A stretch of DNA of 64,000 bases from contig OX442321.1 of assembly GCA_949358305.1 (NCBI GenBank), forward strand, positions 4,861,605-4,925,604, given 5' to 3'. Numbering within the stretch: the stretch's first letter is position 1; each line of letters starts with the position of its first letter. The stretch comes from Strigamia acuminata (Eukaryota > Arthropoda > Chilopoda > Geophilomorpha > Linotaeniidae). Shown here in pieces: positions 11,046 to 22,569 of this stretch. Both the position numbers and the translations under genes were made by a program. The notes beneath the pieces were generated by a model. It saw only the letters and a program-made list of their open reading frames with translations, was not told where the DNA came from and ran no database searches.

Positions 11046-11271
11046 AGTCAGCGCGCACACAGTTCTTTTACTGCCAAGTGTGTCAGAAATCAATCTAATT
11101 GATCGTATCCCACACCCGGTGACACAGAGAAGTACGCATGGACTCAGAAGACGTTGCTAGAGGCAAACAAATTATAGTTTAAACAGATGAGTAAACTTTA
11201 AAATTGTGATAAGTTATTGTGATAATTCTATTAGGACAATTACAAGATCACTTCTTCATCCATACTTGAGC

Positions 11272-12965
11272 ATGATACCACAGAGATATTTCATCAATCA
11301 TACCAACTTCAGCAGGCAAAAAGGTACGTTTACACCAATCGAAATCTGTGCTCAATCTGATACATTTTTGACATAGTGTTGGCGTATAAAACCCCAAAAT
11401 ATCCCAGCAGAATAGCCTTTGTTTATAAGTATCAACCTTCGATCATCAAAAACGATGTAGTTGCTAAAAAGGGGACTTTGAAGACATCGATTGCAGATTT
11501 TAATCGCGTCCTCAACTCAAGAAATGGATTAGTATTTAATTTTCTGTGGTTTCTAGTCATTTCTCTCAGCGCGCTTACTTGTTCCTATCAAATTTATGAT
11601 CGGTTCAGCTTGTTTATATCGCGGCCAATTGAAACCAGGATCAAACTAATTCGAAATTCGTCCGTTAAGTTTCCATCCATAACGCTATGTCCTGTACCCG
11701 GCAACTACTTGCCTTTGGTTGGCATGAGACGTAATAAATCAATAGAAGAAGGACATTCAAATTATTGTAAAGTAAAAGAATTTGATTTACTCGATGATAC
11801 AATGAACATTTCAAGATTATGGGACCTCATGAGCTTCAATCACACATTAGAAATGTGTAGTATATTCTCTGTAAAGGCATCTAAACGATAATTAATGCAA
11901 ACTTTACAAATGCCAATGCAATTGTTTTTCAGAGATCTTCAAACATGATTAGGGAAAATTTATTTCATTTTCTAACAATTGTCGATGAGGCAACCACAAA
12001 CACTGTGCTTGGCAAATGCTTTACGTATTCCTCCAGTAAGATCAATTTGAATTAGTTTTTTTTATCGGCATTTATCGTGTCATTGTTTATATTTTTCAGA
12101 AAATCTTGTTCCCTTTCGAAAAGATGATTTCATCATTAGGTTTAATTTTACTTGAAACTTTCCATACTGCTCACGTTACTATACACTAGTATAAGTCGAT
12201 ATTGAATTTTGATTCTGCTTGAAATTAAAACATTGTTTATTTAATTTATATTGATAAGTTTTTACTGCACAATGATGACGACATCATTACTTACAAAATA
12301 ATATCTGCATTTAGAAGATATAAAATCTACAGCTTTCTTGAATTTGGCCTATCTGTTAAACAAGTTGAATATTTATGCATTTTTACATGACAAATTATTA
12401 TTTCACTATGACCAATTTGTTTGCAGTTTAAGAATTTGAATCGAACCGAACACCCCTGCGATACAAATCAAGTTGTAAACGAATGTCAACTAAACTGTAT
12501 TGAAAAGGCTTTGAAAAACATTAGCTATTGCAGGTAAACCATTTCGGCACTCATCTTTAGTTACTGTGTCATATTATTATTCATAGGTTGCCATTTACGT
12601 CATTTCCCGAACTGCCCCTGTGTGCTGACAAAAACGATGCAAAAGCTACTTACGCCAACGCATTGAAGTTGGCCTTTAGTTTTGATTATATGTTAAAATG
12701 CAATTGTCCTAAAAGCTGCAACGAAGTTGTGTACACTGATCAATTGAAAATGATCTTAAGGGATAGAGCGTACAATGAGTTAGGCTTCTTCTTTGACGAT
12801 GATCTGATTGAGGAGATTGCAGAATATTATAGTTACACTGTGATACCTTTTATCTGCGATGTTGGTGGAAATTTGGGCCTTTTTTTAGGACTAAGCATTC
12901 CTGCTATATTAAAACTCATAGAGTCAATCGTCGTTTATTTATTCAAAAAGCTATCTTTGCTTTGA
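11272..12965 (+). pseudogene. DEG/ENaC channel copy 1 (one in-frame stop)
   Basis: Seven exons inferred from paralogues: 11272-11323, 11377-11870, 11933-12035, 12100-12188, 12259-12363, 12427-12533, 12587-12965. All junctions are GT-AG and phases fit. The product would be a short ASC-family sodium-channel subunit: TM1 in exon 2 (F-N-F-L-W-F-L-V-I-S-L), then Y-D-R-F and F-P-S-I-T-L-C-P; the last exon has C-N-C-P-K-x-C and the TM2 pore G-G-N-L-G-L-F-L-G-L-S. An in-frame TGA at 12153-12155 (codon 235) lies in exon 4, where the stray exon at 9881-9969 has CGA, a CpG-type transition. Everything else is open, so it could be a recent pseudogene, a null allele or a sequencing error. Its flanks pair with copy 3. 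Confidence 0.8.
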
Positions 12966-13243
12966 AAAATTCTGCACACAATCGCACTCTTATTATAACA
13001 TGAGAAATTAGTAAACGCAACTTATCAATATAAAATTAGCATTTGTAAGTTATTACTAAATGGATATCGTACATTTTTTAACTACTACTCCCAGACATCA
13101 ATCAGGAGATCAATGTTAAAAAGTTTACTCCTGCACTTTAAAAGTGGAATATCTTGTTGCGCAATTGGTGAATTATGCGTATATTTTCTTTTTCTTGGTT
13201 GTCACGACGACCCAGTCGTTATTGTAAGAAAGCACGCTTTTGC
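12966..13243. other. 3' flank of channel copy 1, duplicated at copy 3
   Basis: Colinear with 25488-25745 downstream of channel copy 3. No gene is visible. It shows that copies 1 and 3 were duplicated with their flanking DNA. Confidence 0.7.
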
Positions 13244-13480
13244 AGAAGCGCCTGGTGACACAGACACAAACCAGGAATGACTAATTCATGCTAACCATAC
13301 CGCGACAAAATAAGTGCCCAATTCCCAATCACATTAAAAAAAAACCAGTTAAGGTGAGGTTTGCAGGGGGAGGGGAGCCAACCCCTCCTTGTTAAGAAAA
13401 AAAACCAAGAACACGCGAAAAACCAAGAAACAGTATTAGTCACTCCTGGCTGAGGAGCTCCCTGTCGCCAGGCGTTAGTC
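13244..13480. mobile_element. hAT-like MITE, 237 bp
   Basis: Present here but absent from the duplicated flank at ~25740, so the empty site is visible in this window. It is bounded by GCTTTTGC (13236-13243) and ACTTTTGC (13481-13488), an 8-bp duplication with one mismatch. The ends are imperfect inverted repeats around 'cgcctgg-gaca'. The 8-bp duplication suggests the hAT class; no coding region. Confidence 0.65.
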
Positions 13481-13488
13481 ACTTTTGC

Positions 13489-14030
13489 TCTATTCTTTCT
13501 GTTTGCCATTTTGGCACAAGTAAATATTTTCTCGTTTGTAAAGACATCCTCTTTCCTCCAACATACCAATCTTTGCATTTTAATGTAACTGTACGTATTA
13601 TAAATAACCGAATAATCAAATAAAAATGTTCTCACACTTTAAGAAAAATTAAAACAAAGCGGAAAAATATAAAAGTTTTTTTTTAAAAAAAATAAAACAA
13701 CTAATTTTTATAAAATACCAGATGATTGATCGAAACGTAAGAGAGGAAGCCATAAATGTTGGAAATCACCGAAGCGACACAACAATACAACAGCACAACT
13801 AGGGTTAAAGATTACAAGTGGTTTTATTAAACAAAAAACATTAGTTAAATACCGTACTACAATAATCAGCCCTGAGATTGGCTGTTATGCAAAACATCTA
13901 GTGGACGTATCAACAACATTCTTGATATGTCGAAGTACCTCCTAGTGACATATTGGCGGCTGTAACACACAATATTCTACAATAAATTGGTTTTGACCCG
14001 TCATTACAGAAACAATTCCTCGAGAACACA
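13489..14030. other. Intergenic DNA with a conserved array-wide block
   Basis: Positions ~13490-13760 continue the similarity to the 3' flank of copy 3. The block around 13720-13765 (gatgattgatcgaaac...gaggaagccataaa) recurs at ~25965, ~43785 and ~62700. No gene is seen. Confidence 0.6.
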
Positions 14031-14034
14031 TCGG

Positions 14035-14215
14035 ATACCTGACGCCTGACGTTTAGTTTTGGCAAAAAGGGGAATCAGACGCCTGAAACCTGACACCTGA
14101 CAGTTAGTCCGGAATAGTCAGGGGTCTGACACCTGACACCCGATGCCTGACACCTGACATTTAGTTTTGGTGAAAGGGGGAATATGACGCCTGATGCCTG
14201 ACACCTGACGTTTAG
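14035..14215. repeat. 'cctgacacctgaca' minisatellite, block 2
   Basis: Same repeat family and spacer phrases as 10775-11045, here on the 3' side of channel copy 1. Confidence 0.8.
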
Positions 14216-14504
14216 TCCATTCGCTAATAAACTGTCGTCATCAGTTATGGCCAGTTTCAACACAGAACGCCAATAACTCCGTTCACAGTAAACACACCAC
14301 TCGCAATATTCAGCTGCGTTTAATCAGGTAAGATTAATTTCTTCTCGCCCTCCCTGACTTATCATAACTTGCACAATGCAAAGTGCGTTTGTTGTACTAC
14401 AAATTCAAAACCATTTACAGAACTTCATTCTCTCCTACCCACGTAATAAAAAAACCGAATGAAACATCAACACTTTATCAATTGACTGCATTATCAATTA
14501 TACA

Positions 14505-14790
14505 GAGTGGTTCAGAAAGTCTGGTTCACAGTAAATAATTCCCAAACCGTTTTAGATGTTAATTTAGCAAAATGATTGTCAGGGTAGTTGTTTGGAGGAA
14601 ATCCAATTATGACATCCAACTTGACCTCAGAGGTCATCTTCAAGGTCATCCATCTTGTAACTCGAGAACCGTGACAGATAGAGAGAAAAAGTGAATTAGA
14701 AAGTTGTAGAGCACGATCCAATTAGTCTAAAAATGTTTTCTAAAAATTATCTCTTTCTGAAAAGTTTTGAGAAAAAAGGTCTAAAACTAA
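14505..14790. repeat. Single-arm copy of the 3.1-kb inverted-repeat MITE family
   Basis: Begins 'tacagagtggttcagaaag' and matches in reverse the 3414-3728 arm, including the ctcgag-gaccgtgacagatag core. It lacks the second arm. Confidence 0.65.
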
Positions 14791-14898
14791 ATAATAGCGC
14801 ACACATTTAGAGTTCGGCATGCTTTGTCTTCTGTTTTCGCCATTTATAAAAACAAAAAAAACCATACAAACAGAAACTTTGATGGTATACCGACACTA

Positions 14899-16566
14899 CT
14901 AGTCAAATCCATATATCCTCATACCCCTGTGTAAGTGATGGAAAAAAATATTTGGATTGACCTGAAATTAAATCTAATTTTAATTAAACCTTGAAATTTT
15001 AAACAATTAAATAGTTACATCTAATGAAAGTATAAACAAAATCTTATGCCAATCTGGCTTGAAATAATATAAATAGAAACATATTTCGAAATAGCATTGG
15101 ATCCGTATATCTTCATACCACCTTGTACTAGGTACAAAATTCTTCATACTCTGTAGTTAATACTTTGTAGCATTCCCTCTGGCAACAATTAATGCTTCTA
15201 TACGCTTAGGCATGGTCTCCATAAGATCTCTACACATTTTCAGAAGAATTGAGTCCCAAGTTTCCTGCAGAATGGTTTTTAACATCCCTTTGGTCCGGGG
15301 ACGACGCTTCCGAACTTCTTTTTTCATAATACCCCATAATGACTCAATGGGGCTCATATCAGGACTACTTGAGGGCCAGTCTAGAAGTGGAATCTTCTTT
15401 TTTTGAAGCCATGTCTTTGTTGTTTTTGCTGTATGGCATGGAGCGCCATCCTGTTGAAAGATGATGCGACGCCTTTTGTATAATCGCTTAATTGAAGGCA
15501 GTAAACAGTCATTCAGTATTTTCTGGTACTTAATAGCATTCACTGTTCCATCTATAAAGTGGAGATCACCTTTGCCCTTGCTGCTCATACAGCCCCAAAT
15601 CATTAGGCTTGCTGGAAACTTGACGGTACGTTTCAAACAGTGTGGGTGTAAACTTCAAACTTCGATTCATCACTGAAGATGACTGTGTTCCACTTGTTTT
15701 GAGACCATTCGCGATGTATTTTACCCCATTTTAGTCTATTTTTAATTTGAACCTGAGTTAATAATGGTTTTTTCATTGCCTAAAAAAAAAATTTTTTTTT
15801 TTTTAATTTTAACACATTAAACACAAATTTCATTTATTTACCTTCTATAAACTGTATTTTAATTCATGTGTTCGGCGCCGACATGTAAGATTTGATACAT
15901 CTTTGCCAGTTGTTTGGCTCCATTCAGAATTGATCTCAGCAGAAGAAGCATGTCTATTTTTCTTGATTATTTTGTGTAGTGCTAAATCATCACGAATGGT
16001 AGTGGAGCGTGGACGCCCAGTTTGTTTCTTTACATCAATGCTTCCTGTTGTTTTGAATACTTTTATAATTGATTGCACTGTAGCTTTACTTAAGCTGAAG
16101 TTAGTTGCAATTTTGGAGTAAGATTTTCCAGCTGTATACCCAGCCACAATTTTTTCACGAAGATCCTTTCCTACAGCCTTTCCTCGTGTCATTTTAATGA
16201 CAAATGATCAAAAATTGAAAAGTTTTATGCTAATCTGACTAGCACGATCACATTTACATAAAACTTTTTTGTGAAAATTTACATTTAGTTAATACTGTTC
16301 CATTTAACTACAGAGTATGAAGAATTTTGTACCACGTACAAGGTGGTATGAAGATATACGGATCCAATGTTATTTCGAAATATGTTTCTATTTATATTAT
16401 TTCAAGCCAGATTGGCATAAGATTTTGTTTATACTTTCATTAGATGTAACTATTTAATTGTTTAAAATTTCAAGGTTTAATTAAAATTAGATTTAATTTC
16501 AGGTCAATCCAAATATTTTTTTTCCATCACTTACACAGGGGTATGAGGATATATGGATTTGACTAG
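14899..16566 (-). mobile_element. Tc1-type transposon with long IR/DR ends
   Basis: A 1668-bp element flanked by TA (14897-14898, 16567-16568). The inverted ends are about 260 bp each (14899-15158 and 16308-16566) and begin CTAGTCAAATCC. Each arm holds two related direct repeats, an outer one (atccatatatcctcatacc) and an inner one (atccgtatatcttcatacc), the IR/DR layout known from Tc1-family elements with long ends. The transposase lies on the minus strand and is broken, so this copy would need a helper. Confidence 0.88.
15157..16192 (-). pseudogene. Tc1-type transposase, decayed
   Basis: The N-terminal part (16192 to ~15845) has the paired helix-turn-helix region with the G-R-P linker between its halves. 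The C-terminal part (15636-15157) has the catalytic core: Q-Q-D-G-A-P-C-H-T and, downstream, P-D-M-S-P-I-E-S-L-W, the second Asp and final acidic residue of the DDE triad. Between them is a likely 62-nt intron (15841 to 15780, GT...AG on the minus strand). A TAG directly before that intron and a frameshift at ~15640-15650, just after D-E-S-K-F-E-V, interrupt the frame. Most conserved motifs survive, so decay is not ancient. Confidence 0.85.
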
Positions 16567-16597
16567 TAAACTCTATTCGCCCAAAGAATCCATTGGA

Positions 16598-17062
16598 GTT
16601 TTTCAATGCCATGTTAGTTGAAACATTTATTTTGTTTTGGCACTATCTAGTGTGTGTCAAGCAGGCAGGACGCAGCACAAGTGCAGCAACAGCAATTTTA
16701 TTATTCAAGTAGGAAATTTTCATGTTAACTTGCCAGTTCGGCAAAAAGTTGCTGGTCTAGAGGTGTGCCCATTTTTCAGAGACAGACTCTCTAGACCGGG
16801 CGCCTGATCTTCAAGCAGACTCCGTCTATATCGGATGCTCAGTCTTAGGTATCATGGCGGATTAATACACATGGTGGTCGATAACCAGTCATCTTGGGGA
16901 CTTCCCTTGGTTGAATCAGTTCCAAAATGCATTTTTCTATGCTCAAATGCATTAATTAGCATAAATGAACCAATAGCAGGCAAAAATGTATCACAAAATG
17001 CATTCAAGTAAAACCCAATGCATTTCAAAATAAATTGCAATCCGTAACCAGAAGGTTCCTGC
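16598..17062. repeat. Array-associated ~430-bp repeat, copy 1
   Basis: Shares with 22107-22533 and 29663-30040 a block beginning 'caatg-catgttagttgaaac', with the phrases 'gttaacttgccagttcggca', 'cttcaagcagactccgtcta' and 'taatacacatggtggtcgat'. This copy carries an extra ~30-bp segment at ~16768-16805 that partly complements its flank. Non-coding. Confidence 0.8.
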
Positions 17063-17335
17063 GTTTAAGTCCATCCAAGATCAATGGAATGCTATAGACT
17101 GCTAACATTATTTAATGAATTCCAATCCAAATCCAATCGTCGAATCGAGTTGTGGGAACTCGATTTACGGAGTTGTTATACATCTTCCTATAAATCTTTC
17201 AAGAGAAACTAACTCCGCTAGCATTGCCTCAGTTGCCAACAAATTTCAGATTCGCAAAGACTTTTCCTAAATTTGGTTAAAATAAAATTTCAAAAACTTT
17301 CATTTATAACTTTTATTAACGAACCGGTCGTGCTA
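17063..17335. other. Spacer before channel copy 2 unit
   Basis: No gene or repeat recognised. The duplicated unit shared with copy 5 starts near 17336. Confidence 0.4.
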
Positions 17336-17807
17336 AATCGATTCATTGAAAAAATGGAAACACGCTATATATCGAAATTGTATGTTAAACTTGTATGTTA
17401 ATTGGCCTCTCATTGACCTTTTGCGTGTCGTCAATTTAATGCCCTGGTGTCCTTTCCCTGACCATTAATTAGTTTTTAATTCCAATCTCACACGATATTT
17501 CATTAATCCTGCCAATCCCAGCAGTCAGATAGATACACTGAGACATGAAAAAATCTTTGTGGTCAATCTCACACGTTATTAATGCCTTTGCATTCAGCAA
17601 GTTATAAAAACTAAAAATATTCAACAACACTGAAACCTTTCATTCTTTATCTATATCAAAATTCTAGAAGCGAAAAGTGAGAGCAATATAACTAACTTTT
17701 ATCAACTTCACTTGAACTTGCAACAAATTAATTCTTATACTTTCACAGAAATTATTAATTAACGTTTCATTGCACAACTTTCGATACTCAATTGACTTCA
17801 ATAGATC

Positions 17808-19462
17808 ATGCCTCAAATTCACATTAGCCGTCGCACGAATTCCGTCTGGATAAAGCGTACGTAGTTAAGTTAAGCTTAGTTACTCTCATTTTTAAACTTC
17901 GTTATTTCTGCAGGAGACATAAAAAAACAAACTCCTAAAGCAATAACCAAAAAGATTAAATACAAGAAGTCACATAATCGAGTGACTGCATTCAATAATG
18001 AGATCGCAGTCATCAATTCAAAAAAAGGCTTCGCTTGTCATTTCCTGCGGTTCCTAGTCATTTCACTCTGCGTTCTCACTTGCTCCTATCAAACTTACGA
18101 TCGATTCAGATACTTTTTGTCTCGTCCGATCGATACCAAAGTGACTACAAAACGCAATTTATCGGTCAAGTTCCCGTCCATAACTCTATGCCCTGAGTTC
18201 TTGAACTGCTTCTCTTTGATTGGTAACAGACAGCAAAAAGCAGTTGAAAGAAAGGTGACAAACTTTTGTAGCATATTTCCTTTCGCGTTGCTTGACGATA
18301 CTCTTAATATTTCTACCTTATGGAGCCACATGTCCCTCAAACCAGCATTGCAATATGCCTGTGAAACTTCGGTAAGAAATTACATTGCCATTGCTATAAT
18401 TTAAAAATCCAAAAGATAATCGTTTTGTTTCCAGAAAAGCACAGGAGTAAAAGACCAAAAGTCGCTTTCATTTACAGTCAAAACTGACACCAACACTATA
18501 TTTGGAACATGTTCCACGTATTCTTACAGTAAGCATAGAACCTTTTTTCTATCATTTAAAAAGTAATACGGAGTATAATTTTTGAAATTCTTTATAGAAA
18601 ATCTTGTTCGTTTTCAAAAAGATTTCCAGTTAGCATTCAAGTTTACGACACACTTCCCACTTTGCAGCTATTTCATTTCCAAAGTAAAAATAAATAATTC
18701 AATAAAAATAAAAATTTGATATTATTGTTTCTGTCTTTAAAATTAGTTTATGCTGCACAACGATGAAGATGATATCACTTATAAAATATCAACCGAATAT
18801 GAAATTCAGAAAACCTTCAGTCAACTAAATTACGGCTTAACAGCGAAGAGAGTTCGTAATTTGTAAATTTTTTCATCCAATAGAAATTAAATTAATTACA
18901 ACTTTTGGTTCCAGTTCAGAAGTCTGAATCGCCCAACAAACCCATGCGACACCAAGAAAGTGGTATCGGAATGTGAGAAAAACTGCTTTGAAAAAACTCT
19001 GAAAAATATCACTCAGTGTCGGTAAGAATTAAGAAATCTTAAAGAAAACTCATCTGCTCGCACGTAATTACTCATCAAAATCACAGATTACCTTTTACGA
19101 CTGTTTCGGAAGTCCCTTTTTGCGTTAATGAAAACGATTCCATCGTTGCGTATAGTCAAATGTACTCTCATGCTATTACGTTTGATTATTTAAAAAAGTG
19201 CAATTGCCCTAAAGTATGTGACGACACTTTGTACACCAATCATTTACGAACCAACAGAATATCTAAATTCTCCGATTTAACATTCTCCTTTGACGACAAC
19301 GTGATCGAAGAAATTGAAGATCATTACGCCTACAGTTTCATCTCTTTCGTGTGCGACTTCGGTGGCAATTAGATCTCTTTTTAGGGCTGAGCATTCCTGC
19401 AATATTTGACCTTGCACACTCATTCCTTACTTTCTCTGTAAAAAAATTCACTCAAGCTTAAA
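17808..19462 (+). pseudogene. DEG/ENaC channel copy 2, frameshifted in the pore
   Basis: Exons by alignment with copy 5: 17808-17856, 17914-18371, 18435-18528, 18598-18683, 18747-18851, 18915-19021 and 19087 onward. Exons 1-6 are open and all splice sites are GT-AG. TM1 (F-L-R-F-L-V-I-S-L-C) is in exon 2, followed by Y-D-R-F and F-P-S-I-T-L-C-P. In the last exon, one base is lost and nearby bases changed directly after D-F-G-G-N, so translation stops at 19370-19372. That removes the G-L-F-L-G-L-S selectivity-filter stretch and the rest of TM2. A 394-aa product would lack the pore. The remaining TM2 coding sequence is still recognisable to ~19462, so the lesion is recent. Confidence 0.85.
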
Positions 19463-20800
19463 TTTAATTACTAAGGTGCTGTATTTAATGTATTGAAACA
19501 AAATATTTTGTATATGGGTCTGCACTGAATGCTTCAATTCCTCACCAAAGCACTGACTGACTAACTGACTGAAACCACCATCAGACCCAGAAATGTAACT
19601 AGCAAATTCAAATAAAATAATAGAAATTCTTACCTCATTACATGAATCTTGTGTAATCTCTAATTTTACCGGTCCAGCAAATGCAACAAATAAAGATGGC
19701 TGTGTAGTGAGGTGTTTTTAAATTTTAGTGCTGCTCGATCTGAAATTAGATTACAAAATTAGATATACTATATGATAAGACATTTTTCAAGCTAAACAAT
19801 TCCGCCAGTTGAGGTAAAACTCAAATCACGTTCCACATCGCAGTTCAAATTAACACCCGACTCCATTATAACTTTAAGACTAACTTTCATTTCAGGCTTA
19901 GCTAAATATAACACACACAAAAAAACTAAATCGCACCATATTTTTTAAAATAAGTTGCTCAATCTCCATTAATTTCCGATACCCATAAAAACCTTGTTAA
20001 GTTTGACTTAAATCATTTTCATTGCGCTGGCCATGGAACATGGAACCAAACCAAGCAACTCTCTTGCAGGTCTTTTGTAACTATCCCGATGACTTTTATG
20101 CGGTATGTGTAAGGATGCGAGTTTACAATCGCCCGGTTTTAAAATGTAACGCCTCCTGCAAAAGTCATAAGAAATAAAACGTCCCTCGAATCAGATTTAG
20201 AATTCAAATGCAATAATTTTAATTTTTTTTAAAAAAAATTATCCTAGTGATGATTTTGAGCAACAAGGCTTCCTGATAGTTGGACAACTGTCATAACCTT
20301 CATTTAGCCCATTCGAAGTTATTCTTTATAGCTCACGTTTGAACAAAGCTAAACCAAAATTTATAAGTAAAAAATAAAAAAAAAAAATAATTTGCAAATG
20401 GGCGATCAATGTGCCGTGTAGTGATTAAAATATCAAAAACTAAAGAAATAATAAATAAATACGGTTTAACACAGATGCTCTATTTTTTATAATAGTTAAC
20501 ATCGAATTGATGTCTTGTTTTAATTTAATAGCGTCAATATCATTGTAAAACTAAATTTTGCAGCGTTGTCCTTGTCCTGACCACGAATTAATTTTTCAAA
20601 TCAATCTCACAAATGCATGGAAAATTCTTAAATGTAATTGAAGGCAATATCTCTGGGCAAGAACATTGTTGGCAAAAGTGAAAAAAATAATTTGTCACGT
20701 TGAACCCACAGTGTAACATACACAAAACAAGTGAAAATATAAGTTCAATCAACTCAATTTATCTATATAAAATTAGCATTTCTATTACTGTGTTGTTGTG
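19463..20800. other. 3' flank of copy 2, duplicated after copy 5
   Basis: Positions 19463-20345 are colinear with 41817-42665 downstream of copy 5, sharing many runs such as 'catcagacccagaaatgtaa' and 'cgattgcaaactc'-like text. No open gene is seen. 20345-20800 is AT-rich with no recognised feature. Confidence 0.7.
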
Positions 20801-20811
20801 TTACATTGTTT

Positions 20812-20892
20812 CAACTAGGAAAAGGCTTCGTGTATAATTTTTTGTAATTTCTTTCAACGCTCTCACTTATTTGTACCAAATTTACGATGTAA
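20812..20892 (+). pseudogene. DEG/ENaC TM1 exon remnant
   Basis: 'aaaggcttcgtgtataattt' through 'caaatttacgatgtaattta' is a degenerate copy of the TM1 segment of exon 2 (compare 26718-26800). A sister remnant lies at 28311-28390. Stops and frameshifts are present. Confidence 0.65.
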
Positions 20893-20988
20893 TTTATCTT
20901 TTAATTTTAATACATTTTTGAAAAGTTCTGCACATAATTTCATGCTAGTTATAACAAGTAAAAAATTTGCTACCTCAATTTGTACAAT

Positions 20989-21544
20989 TGTGACCTCCAT
21001 CACTCCATCACTCCACACACTGCTCACTGGCCCCTGGCCATCCCCCCTTGCGGGATAGACTGACCCAGAGGGAAAGGAGGTAGCTGAGTGGTGTGTGAGA
21101 AGAGCCAGAGAGGGAAAGAGTTTGGACAGCACAGCGAGAGGACATGTGCTTGTGAGGTCCCGTAGCCAGCCCTGGGCAACAGTGCCCGAGTTGACTGTGC
21201 TCTCCTCCCATTCACCACTATGACGCTCAGTGACAGGAAGATGGTCCTGTTGCAGCCTCCATGAGCAGCTACATGGGCTGTAGGTGAGTTCTACAGCAGA
21301 ATGTTATGTATTATCCGACCATGTCATCCACTGGCTAACGCCCTATGTGTGACGGGTCAGTTGTGGGTGTGGCATGCCCCATTGGCATCGCCGACACGGG
21401 TGATGGGAACTCCGACTCCTAGACAACGGATTAAAAGCCAACAACCAACAATCCGGAGTCCCTGTCTCCATTATTTACGCGAGGTCCAGTCCCACCCACA
21501 GTAATCAATCCCCAGGTTGCTGTGGAGAAGACTGCACCGTCACA
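20989..21544. mobile_element. Solo LTR, TGTGAC...GTCACA family, copy 1
   Basis: Starts TGTGACC and ends CCGTCACA; flanked by CAAT and TAAT (4 bp, one mismatch). The matching sequence at ~28740-28790 lacks it and acts as an empty site. A second member of the family is at 46406-46921, sharing the 'gacgctcagt-caggaagatg' and 'cagcctccatgagcagctac' regions. GC-rich relative to the surroundings. Confidence 0.8.
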
Positions 21545-22106
21545 TAATTAGCATTTTTATTGCTGTGTTGATTGTTGGTTTTGAGTGTTTGTCTACCGCG
21601 TCACGTTTCTATCCGCTGATTGGGTGACTGCAGTCATTTGTCACGCATTGCTTGCCAACTAAACATGTTTGTTACCTGTTGTCATCTCAGAATACGGTGT
21701 TTTCGAATCTAAATTTGCATTTTACTTATCCAATTGCTTTTAAAAATTATAAATTGTAAAATGTAATGGTAACTAGTTACAAAGTTACAGTAATGTGTAC
21801 AATCCTGCTGGCAGAGCTGACTTTGTAGGCAATTCATTGAATTTAAATAATTCATATTTTCTATCAAATGTCACTGTAATTATTTAGCATAAAAAACTTG
21901 TACGAGAACATGAATTGACATCGTTAATAATTTCTGCTCCGTTTTGAAGGCAAAGTTAATAACTACATATAGCACATTAATTACATGGTGCGACTATCGA
22001 TGATGTAAACATGAATTGACATCGTTAATAATTTCTGCTCTGTTTTGAAGGCAAAGTTATTAACTACATATAGCACACTAATTACATGGTGCGACTAGCG
22101 ATACAA
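21545..22106. repeat. Duplicated spacer with ~101-bp tandem unit
   Basis: Colinear with ~28760-29662. It contains two tandem ~101-bp units (starting about 21910 and 22011) sharing 'atgaattgacatcgttaata' and 'ttacatggtgcgacta'. The paralogous region has its own pair (from ~29468 and ~29565). Non-coding. Confidence 0.75.
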
Positions 22107-22533
22107 TTTTTCAATGTCATGTTAGTTGAAACATTTATTTTGTTTTGGCAATATCCAGTGAGTGTCAAGCAGGCAGGAAGCAGCACAAGTGCAGCAAAAG
22201 CAATATTATTATTCGGGTAGGAAATTTTCATGTTAACTTGCCAGTTCGGCAAAAATTTGCTAGTCTAGGGGTGTGCCCTGATCTTCAAGCAGACTCCGTC
22301 TATATCAGATGCTCAGTCTTCAGTATCATGGCGTATTAATACACATGGTGGTCGATAACCAGTCATCTTGGGGACTTCCCTTGGTTGAATCAGTTACCAC
22401 TTTTCTATGCACAAATGCATTTATTAGCATAAATGAACCAATAGCACGCAAAAATGTATTACGAAATGCATTCAAGTAAAACCCAATGCATTTCAAAATA
22501 AATTGCAATTCATAATCAGAAGGTTCCTGCATT
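22107..22533. repeat. Array-associated ~430-bp repeat, copy 2
   Basis: Second member of the family described at 16598-17062, with the same order of shared phrases and small indels. Confidence 0.8.
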
Positions 22534-22569
22534 TACTGTAAACACTATTACATTTGGTAGAAAAAATTT

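Noticed and set aside
12250..12275. Loss of the exon 5 splice acceptor in channel copy 1 (AG to AC at 'tttttactgcac')
   Set aside because: Copies 2, 5 and 6 show the acceptor is further upstream ('ttgataag'), which is intact in copy 1.
10775..14215. CRISPR-like array (repeats with spacers)
   Set aside because: Repeats are imperfect and overlapping, spacers are themselves repeated, and the setting is a spliced eukaryotic genome.
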